Part shown: positions 1-11,602 of the stretch, piece by piece
Position numbering within the stretch: the first letter of the stretch is position 1
Layout: each line of letters begins with the position of its first letter
NCBI GenBank assembly: GCA_009763385.1
Contig: CM019831.1
Location: 78,522,815-78,586,814, forward strand
DNA from: Coix lacryma-jobi var. lacryma-jobi
Taxonomy: Eukaryota; Streptophyta; Magnoliopsida; Poales; Poaceae
Length of the DNA stretch: 64,000 bases
Direction: 5' to 3'
Position numbers and translations under genes: made by a program
Notes under the pieces: generated by a model
What the model was told of the DNA's origin: nothing
The model's input: the letters and a program-made list of their open reading frames with translations, nothing else
Database searches by the model: none

Positions 1-3000
1 CCTCCCATACGAGTGTTGCGGCACCGTTCCTCCGGAAATGAAAGTGTCAAAAACCCACCAAACATGAGTTTTGGGTCAAACAGAGATGATTGGGTGCGTC
101 CGTTGCGAAAAATTCAACCATGAGTTTTTCGGTGCATCAGTGGTTAAAACGACCCTCCTGCGCGAGTTTTGCAGCACCGTTCCTCCAAAAATGAAAGTGC
201 CAAAAACCCACCAAACATGAGTTTCGGGTCAAACGGAGATGATTGGGTGCGTCCATTGTGAAAGATTGAACTGTTTGTTTTTCGGTGCATCCGTGGGTAA
301 AATGGCCCTCCCGTACGAGTTTTGCGGCACCGTTCCTCTGGAAATGAAAGTGCCAAAAACCCACCAAACATGAGTTTTGGGTCAAACGGAGATGATTGGG
401 TGCGTCCGTTGTGAAAAATTCAACCATGAGTTTTTCGGTGCATCAGTGGGTAAAACGGCCCTCCTGCGCGAGTTTTGCAGCACCGTTCCTCCAAAAATGA
501 AAGTGCCAAAAACCCACCAAACATGAGTTTCGGGTCAAACGGATATGATTGGGTGCGTCCATTGTGAAAGATTGAACTGTTTGTTTTTCGGTGCATCCGT
601 GGGTAAAATGGCTCTCCCGTACGAGTTTTGCGGCACCGTTCGTCTGGAAATGAAAGTGCCAATAACCCACCAAACATGAGTTTTGGGTCAAACGGAGATG
701 ATTGGGTGCGTCCGTTGTGAAAAATTCAACCGTGAGTTTTTCGGTGCATCAGTGGTTAAAACGACCCTCCTGCGCGAGTTTTGCAGCACCGTTCCTCCAA
801 AAATGAAAGTGCCAAAAACCCACCAAACATGAGTTTCGGGTCAAACGTAGATGATTGGGTGCGTCCATTGTGAAAGATTGAACTGTTTGTTTTTCGGTGC
901 ATCCGTGGGTAAAATGGCCCTCCCGTACGAGTTTTGCGGCACCGTTCCTCCGGAAATGAAAGTGCCAAAAACCCATCAAACATGAGTTTTGGGTCAAACG
1001 GAGATGATTGGGTGCGTCCGTTGTGAAAAATTCAACCATGAGTTTTTCGGTGCATCAATGGGTAAAACGGCCCTCCCATACGAGTGTTGCGGTACCGTTC
1101 CTCCGGAAATGAAAGTGCCAAAAACCCACCAAACAAGAGTTTTGGGTCAAACGGAGATGATTGGGTGCGTCCATTTTGAAAAATTCAACCGTGAGTTTTC
1201 CGGTGCATCAGTGGTGAAAACGGCCCTCCTGCGCGAGTTTTGCGGCACCGTTCCTCCGAAAATAAAAGTGCCAAAAACCCACCAAACATGAGTTTTGGGT
1301 CAAACGGAGATGATTGGGTGCATCCGTTGCGAAAAATTCAACCGTGAATTTTTCGATGCATCAGTGGTTAAAACGGCCCTCCTGCGCGAGTTTTGCGGCA
1401 CGGTTCCTCCGGAAATAAAAGTGCCAAAAACCCAACAAACATGAGTTTTGGGTCAAATGGAGATGATTTGGTGCTTCCGTTGCGAAAAATTCAACTGTGT
1501 GTTTTTCGGTGAATCAGTGGTTAAAACGGCCCTCCTGCGCGAGTTTTGCAGCACCGTTCCTCCAAAAATAAAAGTGCCAAAAACCCAACAAACATGAGTT
1601 TTGGGTCAAACGGAGATGATTGGGTGCGTCCGTGGCGAAAAATTCAATCGTGAGTTTTTCGGTGCATCAGTGGTTAAAACGGCCCTCCTACGCGAGTTTT
1701 GCAGCACCGTTCCTCCAAAAATGAAAGTGCCAAAAACCCACAAAACATGAGTTTCGGGTGAAACGGAGATGATTGGGTGCGTCCGTTGTGAAAGATTGAA
1801 CTGTTTGTTTTTCGGTGCATCCGTTGGTAAAATGGCCCTCTCGTACGTGTTTTGTGGCACCGTTCCTCCGGAAATGAAAGTGTCAAAAACCCACCAAACA
1901 TGAGTTTTGGGTCAAACGGAGAAGATTGGGTGCGTCCATTTTGAAAAATTCAACCGTGAGTTTTCCGGTGCATCAATGGTGAAAACAGCCCTTATGCGCG
2001 AGTTTTGCGGCTCCGTTCCTCTGAAAATAAAAGTGCCAAAACCCCACCAAACATGAGTTTTGGGTCAAACGGAGATGATTGGGTGCGTCCGTTGTGAAAA
2101 ATTCAACCGTGAATATTTCGATGCATCAGTGGTTAAAACGGCACTCCTGCGCGAGTTTTGCGGCACCATTCCTCCGGAAATGAAAGTGCCGAAAACCCAC
2201 CAAACATGAGTTTTGGGTCAAACGGAGATGATTGGGTGCTTCCGTTGCGAAAAATTCAACCGTGAGTTTTTCGGGGCATCAGTGGTTAAAACGGCCCTCC
2301 TGCGCGAGTTTTGCAGCACCGTTCCTCCAAAAATAATAGTGCCAAAAACCCACCAAACATGAGTTTTGGGTCAAACAGAGATGATTGGGTAAAACATCCC
2401 TCCCATACGAGTGTTGCGGCACCGTTCCTCCAGAAATGAAAGTGCCAAAAACCCACCAAACATGAGTTTTGGGTCAAACGGAGATGATTGGGTGCGTCCA
2501 TTTTGAAAAATTCAACCGTGAGTTTTCCGGTGCATCAGTGGTGAAAATGGCCCTTCTGCGCGAGTGTTGCGGCACCGTTCCCCCGGAAATGAAAGTGCCA
2601 AAAACCCACCAAACACGAGTTTTGGGTCAAACAGAGATGATTGGGTGCGTCCGTTGCGAAAAATTCAACCGTGAGTTTTTCGGTGCATGAGTGGTAAAAA
2701 TGACCCTCCTGCGCGAGTTTTGCAGCACCGTTCCTCCAAAAATGAAAGTGCCAAAAACCCACCAAACATGAGTTTCGGGTCAAACGGAGATGATTGGGTG
2801 CGTCCATTGTGAAAGATTGAACTATTTTTTTTTGGTGCATCCGTGGGTAAAATAGCCCTCTAGTACGTATTTTGCGACACCGTTCCTTCGGAAATGAAAG
2901 TGCCAAAAACCCACCAAACATGAGTTTTGGGTCAAACAGAGATGATTGGGTGCGTCCGTTGTGACAAATTCAACCGTGAGTTTTTCGGTGCATCAGAGGG

Positions 3001-5617
3001 TAAAATGACCATCCTGCGCGAGTTTTGCGGCACCGTTCCTCCGGAAATGAAAGTGCCAAAAACCCACCAATCATGAGTTTTGGGTCAAATGGGGATGATT
3101 GGGTGCGTCCGTTGTGAAAAATTCAACCGTGAATTTTTCGGTGCACCAGTGGTGAAAAAATGGCCCTCCTGCGCGAGTTTTGCGGCACCATTCCTCCGGA
3201 AATGAAAGTGCCGAAAACCCACCAAACATGAGTTTTGGGTCAAACGGAGATGATTGGGTGCTTCCGTTGCGAAAAATTCAACCGTGAGTTTTTCGGTGCA
3301 TCAGTGGCTAAAACGGCCCTCCTGCGCGAGTTTTGCAGCACATAAAAGTGCCAAAAACCCACCAAACATGACTTTTGGGTCAAACGGAGATGATTGGGTG
3401 TGTCCGTTGCGAAAAATTCAATCGTGAGTTTTTCGGTGCATCAATGGCTAAAACGGTCCTCCTGCGCGAGTTTTGCAGCACCGTTCCTCCAAAAATGAAA
3501 GTGTCAAAAACCCACCAAACATGAGTTTCGGGTGAAACAGAGATGATTGGGTGCGTCCGTTGTGAAAGATTGAACTGTTTGTTTTTCGGTGCATCCGTGG
3601 GTAAAATGGCCCTCCGGTACGTGTTTTGCGGCACCGTTCCTCCGGAAATGAAAGTGCCAAAAACCCACCAAACATGAGTTTTGGGTCAAACGGAGATGAT
3701 TGGGTGCGTCCGTTGTGAAAAATTCAACCGTGAATTTTTCGGTGCATCAGTGCTGAAAACGGCCCTCCTGCGCGAGTTTTGGGGCTCCGTTCCTCCGGAA
3801 ATAAAAGTGCCAAAAACCTACGAAACGTGAGATTTGGGTCAAACGAAGATGATTGGGTGCGTCTGTTGCGAAAAATTCAACCGTGAGTTTTTCGGTGCAT
3901 CAGTGGTTAAAACGGCCCTCCTGCGCGAGTTTTGCAGCACCGTTCCTCCAAAAATGAAAGTGCCAAAAACCCACCAAACATGAGTTTCGGGTCAAACGGA
4001 GATGATTGGGTGCGTCCATTGTGAAAGATTGAACGGTTTGTTTTTCGGTGCATCAGTGGGTAAAACGGCCCTCCCATACGAGTGTTGCGGCACCGTTCCT
4101 CCGGAAATGAAAGTGTCAAAAACCCACCAAACATGAGTTTTGGGTCAAGCAGAGATGATTGGGTGCGTCTGTTGCGAAAAATTCAACCGTGAGTTTTTCG
4201 GTGCATCAGTGGTTAAAACGACCCTCCTGCGCGAGTTTTGCAGCACCGTTCCTCCAAAAATGAAAGTGCCAAAAACCCACCAAACATGAGTTTCGGGTCA
4301 AACGGAGATGATTGGGTGCGTCCATTGTGAAAGATTGAACTGTTTGTTTTTCAGTGCATCCGTGGGTAAAATGGCCCTCCCCGTACGAGTTTTGCGGCAC
4401 CGTTCCTCTGGAAATGAAAGTGCCAAAAACCCACCAAACATGAGTTTTGGGTCAAACGGAGATGATTGGGTGCGTCCGTTGTGAAAAATTCAACCATGAG
4501 TTTTTCGGTGCATCAGTGGGTAAAACGGCCCTCCCATACGAGTGTTGCGGTACCGTTCCTCCGGAAATGAATGTGCCAAAAACCCACCAAACATGAGTTT
4601 TGGGTCAAACGGGGATGATTGAGTGCGTCCATTTTGAAAAATTCAACCGTGAGTTTTCCGGTGCATCAGTGGTGAAAACGGCCCTCCTGCGCGAGTTTTG
4701 CGGCTCCGTTCCTCCGAAAATAAAAGTGCCAAAAACCCACCAAACATGAGTTTTGGGTCAAACGGAGATGATTGGGTGCGTCCGTTGCGAAAAATTCAAC
4801 CGTGAATTTTTCGATGCATCAGTGGTTAAAACGGCCCTCTTGCGCGAGTTTTGCGGCACCGTTCCTCCGGAAATAAAAGTGCCAAAAACCCAACAAACAT
4901 GAGTTTTGGGTCAAATGGAGATGATTGGGTGCTTCCGTTGCGAAAAATTCAACCGTGAGTTTTTCGGTGCATCAGTGGTTAAAACGGCCCTCCTGCGCGA
5001 GTTTTGCAGCACCGTTCCTCCAAAAATAAAAGTGCCAAAAACCCACCAAACATGACTTTTGGGTCAAACGGAGATGATTGGGTGTGTCCGTTGCGAAAAA
5101 TTCAATCGTGAGTTTTTCGGTGCATCAATGGCTAAAACGGTCCTCCTGCGCGAGTTTTGCAGCACCGTTCCTCCAAAAATGAAAGTGTCAAAAACCCACC
5201 AAACATGAGTTTCGGGTGAAACAGAGATGATTGGGTGCGTCCGTTGTGAAAGATTGAACTGTTTGTTTTTCGGTGCATCCGTGGGTAAAATGGCCCTCCG
5301 GTACGTGTTTTGCGGCACCGTTCCTCCGGAAATGAAAGTGCCAAAAACCCACCAAACATGAGTTTTGGGTCAAACGGAGATGATTGGGTGCGTCCGTTGT
5401 GAAAAATTCAACCGTGAATTTTTCGGTGCATCAGTGCTGAAAACGGCCCTCCTGCGCGAGTTTTGGGGCTCCGTTCCTCCGGAAATAAAAGTGCCAAAAA
5501 CCTACGAAACGTGAGATTTGGGTCAAACGAAGATGATTGGGTGCGTCTGTTGCGAAAAATTCAACCGTGAGTTTTTCGGTGCATCAGTGGTTAAAACGGC
5601 CCTCCTGCGCGAGTTTT
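1..5617 (+). repeat. 153-bp centromeric satellite array, segment 1 (CentC/CentO-like)
   Basis: Head-to-tail monomers of 153 bp: the ATGAGTTT landmark falls at 64, 217 and 370. Numbering a monomer from this ATG, it contains GATTGGGTGCGTCC (25-38), GAAAAATTCAACCGTGAG (44-61), GGTGCATCAGTGG (68-80) and CCCTCCTGCGCGAG (90-103). Two main variants alternate irregularly: one reads AAAATTCAACCGTGAG in the middle, the other AAGATTGAACTGTTTG. The resemblance to maize CentC and rice CentO is from memory. A truncated 103-bp monomer lies near 2359-2461, and a monomer with an internal deletion near 3340. The 1,684-bp HOR begins at about 3.35 kb. Bases 5613-5617 (GTTTT) are the left TSD of the following solo LTR. 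No gene is seen here. Confidence 0.93.
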
Positions 5618-8600
5618 TAATATGCGAGTATGTGTATGCAACACACGATGGTGGCCAAATCTTCATGGTGTAGCATAAGAGAACTTGATAACTATCGCTG
5701 CATGACCTGATGAAGAGGTAGCGCACCACGAGATCAAGCACCCTCGACGAACTACCGAGACATCCACCCTTCCATGCACCGACGAAACCAGCCCACGCAA
5801 TCACGCCGTATAGACGTGAAGGCACAAACTGGGTGAACCGAAGCTCGGTGTTCTACAGCCCCCTCAGGAGTCGAAAGAACGAATGTTGCAAAGCACTCAT
5901 GCCTTACGAAGGATTCCAAATATTCTCTCCATGAGAGGAGAAGAACACACACACGGTGGCTGTATTTCTCAAAATGACTCTCTTGAAATGATGGATTACA
6001 TGGTGTATTTGTACTAGGAACAACCCTCCTAGTTGGGTGTGACATAAAAGCAAGTGGAAGATCATCTTGGTGGAGAAACTGAAGGGTCTTCTTTCATTCC
6101 CGCGCAGCCACCAACAGCATGTGCAACATCCACTAAAATAGCCATAACTCCTAGCTCGGAAGTCCAAAAGATGCACCGTTTGATTAGTTGGAAACTAGAC
6201 TTCAATCTCTTTCTGTTAATGTAAAGTATGGATACTGAAACGTGGTCCAATATTGCAGGTACTGATGCAAGAAACTATCAAATCATCGTGGAGGTTGATT
6301 TATTTCTGTCCACATCAGTTTTGCAGCACCGTTCCTCCAAAAATGAAAGTGCCAAAAACCCACCAAACATGAGTTTCGGGTCAAACGGAGATGATTGGGT
6401 GCGTCCATTGTGAAAGATTGAACGGTTTGTTTTTCGGTGCATCAGTGGGTAAAACGGCCCTCCCATACGAGTGTTGCGGCACCGTTCCTCCGGAAATGAA
6501 AGTGTCAAAAACCCACCAAACATGAGTTTTGGGTCAAACAGAGATGATTGGGTGCGTCTGTTGCGAAAAATTCAACCGTGAGTTTTTCGGTGCATCAGTG
6601 GTTAAAACGACCCTCCTGCGCGAGTTTTGCAGCACCGTTCCTCCAAAAATGAAAGTGCCAAAAACCCACCAAACATGAGTTTCGGGTCAAACGGAGATGA
6701 TTGGGTGCGTCCATTGTGAAAGATTGAACTGTTTGTTTTTCAGTGCATCCGTGGGTAAAATGGCCCTCCCCGTACGAGTTTTGCGGCACCGTTCCTCTGG
6801 AAATGAAAGTGCCAAAAACCCACCAAACATGAGTTTTGGGTCAAACGGAGATGATTGGGTGCGTCCGTTGTGAAAAATTCAACCATGAGTTTTTCGGTGC
6901 ATCAGTGGGTAAAACGGCCCTCCCATACGAGTGTTGCGGTACCGTTCCTCCGGAAATGAATGTGCCAAAAACCCACCAAACATGAGTTTTGGGTCAAACG
7001 GAGATGATTGAGTGCGTCCATTTTGAAAAATTCAACCGTGAGTTTTCCGGTGCATCAGTGGTGAAAACGGCCCTCCTGCGCGAGTTTTGCGGCTCCGTTC
7101 CTCCGAAAATAAAAGTGCCAAAAACCCAACAAACATGAGTTTTGGGTCAAACGGAGATGATTGGGTGCGTCCGTTGCGAAAAATTCAACCGTGAATTTTT
7201 CGATGCATCAGTGGTTAAAACGGCCCTCCTGCGCGAGTTTTGCGGCACCGTTCCTCCGGAAATAAAAGTGCCAAAAACCCAACAAACATGAGTTTTGGGT
7301 CAAATGGAGATGATTGGGTGCTTCCGTTGCGAAAAATTCAACCGTGAGTTTTTCGGTGAATCAGTGGTTAAAACGGCCCTCCTGCGCGAGTTTTGCAGCA
7401 CTGTTCCTCCAAAAATAAAAGTGTCAAAAACCCACCAAACATGAGTTTTGGGTCAAACGGAGATGATTGGGTGCGTCCGTTGCGAAAAATTCAATCGTGA
7501 GTTTTTCGGTGCATCAGTGGTTAAAACGGCCCTCCTACGCGAGTTTTGCAGCACCGTTCCTCCAAACATGAAAGTGCCAAAAACCCACCAAACATGAGTT
7601 TCGGGTGAAACGGAGATGATTGGGTGCGTCCATTGTGAAAGATTGAACTGTTTGTTTTTCGGTGCATCCGTGGGTAAAATGGCCCGCCCGTACGAGTTTT
7701 GCGGCACCGTTCCTCTGGAAATGAAAGTGCCAAAAACCCACCAAACATGAGTTTTGGGTCAAACGGAGATGATTGGGTGCGTCCGTTGTGAAAAATTCAA
7801 CCGTGAATTTTTCGGTGCATCAGTGCTGAAAACGGCCCTCCTGCGCGAGTTTTGGGGCTCCGTTCCTCCGGAAATAAAAGTGCCAAAAACCTACGAAACG
7901 TGAGATTTGGGTCAAACGAAGATGATTGGGTGCGTCTGTTGCGAAAAATTCAACCGTGAGTTTTTCGGTGCATCAGTGGTTAAAATGGCCCTCCTGCGCG
8001 AGTTTTGCAGCACCGTTCCTCCAAAAATGAAAGTGCCAAAAACCCACCAAACATGAGTTTCGGGTCAAACGGAGATGATTGGGTGCGTCCATTGTGAAAG
8101 ATTGAACGGTTTGTTTTTCGGTGCATCAGTGGGTAAAACGGCCCTCCCATACGAGTGTTGCGGCACCGTTCCTCCGGAAATGAAAGTGTCAAAAACCCAC
8201 CAAACATGAGTTTTGGGTCAAACAGAGATGATTGGGTGCGTCTTTTGCGAAAAATTCAACCGTGAGTTTTTCGGTGCATCAGTGGTTAAAACGACCCTCC
8301 TGCGCGAGTTTTGCAGCACCGTTCCTCCAAAAATGAAAGTGCCAAAAACCCACCAAACATGAGTTTTGGGTCAAACAGAGATGATTGGGTGCGTCCATTG
8401 TGAAAGATTGAACTGTTTGTTTTTCGGTGCATCCGTGGGTAAAATGGCCCTCCCCGTACGAGTTTTGCGGCACCGTTCCTCTGGAAATGAAAGTGCCAAA
8501 AACCCACCAAACATGAGTTTTGGGTCAAACGGAGATAATTGGGTGCGTCCGTTGTGAAAAATTCAACCATGAGTTTTTCGGTGCATCAGTGGGTAAAACG

Positions 8601-9450
8601 GCCCTCCCATACGAGTGTTGCGGTACCGTTCCTCCGGAAATGAATGTGCCAAAAACCCACCAAACATGAGTTTTGGGTCAAACGGAGATGATTGAGTGCG
8701 TCCATTTTGAAAAATTCAACCGTGAGTTTTCCGGTGCATCAGTGGTGAAAACGGCCCTCCTGCGCGAGTTTTGCGGTTCCGTTCCTCCGAAAATAAAAGT
8801 GCCAAAAACCCACCAAACATGAGTTTTGGGTCAAACGGAGATGATTGGGTGCGTCCGTTGCGAAAAATTCAACCGTGAATTTTTCGATGCATCAGTGGTT
8901 AAAACGGCCCTCCTGCGCGAGTTTTGCGGCACCGTTCCTCCGGAAATAAAAGTGCCAAAAACCCAACAAACATGAGTTTTGGGTTAAATGGAGATGATTG
9001 GGTGCTTCCGTTGCGAAAAATTCAACCGTGAGTTTTTCGGTGAATCAGTGGTTAAAACGGCCCTCCTGCGCGAGTTTTGCAGCACCGTTCCTCCAAAAAT
9101 AAAAGTGCCAAAAACCCACCAAACATGAGTTTTGGGTCAAACGGAGATGATTGGGTGCGTCCGTTGCGAAAAATTCAATCGTGAGTTTTTCGGTGCATCA
9201 GTGGTTAAAACGGCCCTCCTACGCGAGTTTTGCAGCACCGTTCCTCCAAACATGAAAGTGCCAAAAACCCACCAAACATGAGTTTCGGGTGAAACGGAGA
9301 TGATTGGGTGCGTCCGTTGTGAAAGATTGAACTGTTTGTTTTTCGGTGCATCCGTTGGTAAAATGGCCCTCTCGTACGTGTTTTGCGGCACCGTTCCTCC
9401 GGAAATGAAAGTGCCAAAAACCCACCAAACATGAGTTTTGGGTCAAACGG
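3350..9450 (+). repeat. 1,684-bp 11-mer HOR, about 3.2 copies (interrupted by a solo LTR)
   Basis: Equivalent monomers start at 3380, 5064, 7453 and 9137. The spacing is 1,684, then 1,684 plus 705 (the solo LTR with one TSD), then 1,684. That is 11 x 153 plus one inserted base, visible as CCCTCCCCGTACGAG. Other landmarks agree: 4206, 6595 (4206 + 1684 + 705) and 8279. The LTR therefore inserted into an already formed HOR array. Confidence 0.9.
5618..6317 (-). mobile_element. Solo LTR (700 bp) of the miniature LTR retrotransposon family
   Basis: A non-satellite block interrupts a monomer. It is flanked by a perfect 5-bp duplication GTTTT (5613-5617 and 6318-6322), and removing it restores a normal GAGTTTTGCAGC monomer. 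It is the same sequence as both LTRs of the complete element at 57552-59294, with only a few differences (GCGAGTATG versus GCGCGTATG near 5627; GTAAAGTATGG versus GTAAAATATGG near 6226). On the element strand it starts TGATGTGG and ends CATATTA. No internal region remains, so it is a solo LTR produced by LTR-LTR recombination. The surrounding satellite is collinear with that around 57.5 kb, so both derive from one insertion that was later duplicated. Open frames inside it resemble no known protein. Confidence 0.9.
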
Positions 9451-11602
9451 AGATGATTGGGTGCGTCCATTTTGAAAAATTCAACCGTGAGTTTTCCGGT
9501 GCATCAATGGTGAAAACGGCTCTTATGCGCGAGTTTTGCGGCTCCGTTCCTCTAAAAATAAAAGTGCCAAAACCCCACCAAACATGAGTTTTGGGTCAAA
9601 CGGAGATGATTGGGTGCGTCCGTTGCGAAAAATTCAACCGTGAATTTTTCGACGCATCAGTGGTTAAAACGGCCCTCCTGCGCGAGTTTTGCGGCACCAT
9701 TCCTCCGGAAATGAAAGTGCCGAAAACCCACCAGACATGAGTTTTGGGTCAAACGGAGATGATTGGGTGCTTCCGTTGCGAAAAATTCAACAGTGAGTTT
9801 TTCGGTGCATCAGTGGTTAAAACGGCCCTCCTGCACGAGTTTTGTAGCACCGTTCCTCCAAAAATAATAGTGCCAAAAACCCACCAAACATGAGTTTTGG
9901 GTCAAACGGAGATGATTGGGTAAAACAGCCCTCCCATACGAGTGTTGCGGCACCGTTCCTCCGGAAATGAAAGTGCCAAAAACCCACCAAACATGAGTTT
10001 TGGGTCAAACGGAGATGATTGGGTGCGTCCATTTTGAAAAATTCAACCGTGAGTTTTCCGGTGCATCAGTGGTGAAAATGGCCCTTCTGCGCGAGTGTTG
10101 CGGCACCGTTCCTCCGGAAATGAAAGTGCCAACAACCCACCAAACACGAGTTTTGGGTCAAACAGAGATGATTTGGTGCGTCCGTTGCGAAAAATTCAAC
10201 CGTGAGTTTTTCGGTGCATGAGCGGTTAAAACGACCCTCCTGCGCGAGTTTTGCAGCACCGTTCCTCCAAAAATGAAAGTGCCAAAAACCCACCAAACAT
10301 GAGTTTCGGGTCAAACGGAGATGATTGGGTGCGTCCATTGTGAAAGATTGAACTGTTTTTTTTTTGGTGCATCCGTGGGTAAAATAGCCCTCTAGTACGT
10401 ATTTTGCGGCACCGTTCCTTCGGAAATGAAAGTGCCAAAAACCCACCAAACATGAGTTTTGGGTCAAACAGAGATGATTGGGTGCGTCCGTTGTGAAAAA
10501 TTCAACTGTGAGTTTTTCGGTGCATCAGAGGGTAAAATGACCCTCCTGCGCGAGTTTTGCGGCACCGTTCCTCCGGAAATGAAAGTGCCAAAAACCCACC
10601 AAACATGAGTTTTGGGTCAAATGGGGATGATTGGGTGCGTCCGTGGTGAAAAATTCAACCGTGAATTTTTCGGTGCACCAGTGGTGAAAAAATGGCCCTC
10701 CTGCGCGAGTTTTGCGGCACCATTCGTCCGGAAATGAAAGTGCCGAAAACCCACCAAACATGAGTTTTGGGTCAAATGGAGATGATTGGGTGCTTCCGTT
10801 GCGAAAAATTCAACCGTGAGTTTTTCGGTGAATCAGTGGTTAAAACGGCCCTCCTGCGCGAGTTTTGCAGCACCGTTCCTCCAAAAATAAAAGTGCCAAA
10901 AACCCAACAAACATGAGTTTTGGGTCAAATGGAGATGATTGGGTGCTTCCGTTGCGAAAAATTCAACCGTGAGTTTTTCGGTGAATCAGTACTTAAAACG
11001 GCCCTCCTGCGCGAGTTTTGCAGCACCGTTCCTCCAAAAATAAAAGTGTCAAAAACCCACCAAACATGAGTTTTTGGTCAAACGGAGATGATTGGGTGCG
11101 TCCGTTGCGAAAAATTCAATCGTGAGTTTTTCGGTGCATCAGTGGTTAAAACGGCCCTCCTACGCGAGTTTTGCAGCACCGTTCCTCCAAACATGAAAGT
11201 GCCAAAAACCCACCAAACATGAGTTTCGGGTGAAACGGAGATGATTGGGTGCGTCCGTTGTGAAAGATTGAACTGTTTGTTTTTCGGTGCATCCGTTGGT
11301 AAAACAGCCCTCTCGTACGTGTTTTGCGGCACCGTTCCTCCGGAAATGAAAGTGCCAAAACCCCACCAAACATGAGTTTTCGGTCAAACGGAGATGATTG
11401 GGTGCGTCCATTTTGAAAAATTCAACCGTGAGTTTTCCGGTGCATCACTGGTGAAAACAGCTCTTATGCGCGAGTTTTGCGGCTCCGTTCCTCCGAAAAT
11501 AAAAGTGCCAAAACCCCACCAAACATGAGTTTTGGGTCAAACGGAGATGATTGGGTGCGTCCGTTGCGAAAAATTCAACCGTGAATTTTTCGATGCATCA
11601 GT
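6318..11602 (+). repeat. 153-bp centromeric satellite array, segment 2
   Basis: Continuation of the satellite in the same orientation. It opens with the GTTTT TSD copy and ends with the left TSD (TCAGT, 11598-11602) of the 4.6-kb element. The 1,684-bp 11-mer HOR continues to about 9.45 kb; equivalent monomers begin at 7453 and 9137. A 103-bp truncated monomer lies near 9.9 kb, and a monomer with a T-run in place of TTTGTTTTTC near 10.35 kb. Nearly the whole segment (6318 to about 11025) recurs at 59295-64000 at a constant offset of about 52,976. No gene is seen. Confidence 0.93.

Noticed and set aside
5752..6250. Minus-strand open frames of 60-100 codons in the 700-bp LTR (repeated at 57.5-59.2 kb)
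   Set aside because: They overlap each other in different frames, match no protein I recognise and lie in an LTR. Their recurrence reflects the repeated LTR, not conservation.
10066..10467. Long open frames in the satellite (up to 133 codons), many of the same peptide family on the minus strand
   Set aside because: 153 is divisible by 3, so any frame without a stop in one monomer stays open across several. The frames occur in several overlapping registers, break at random variants, and show no start context or known domain. Not genes.
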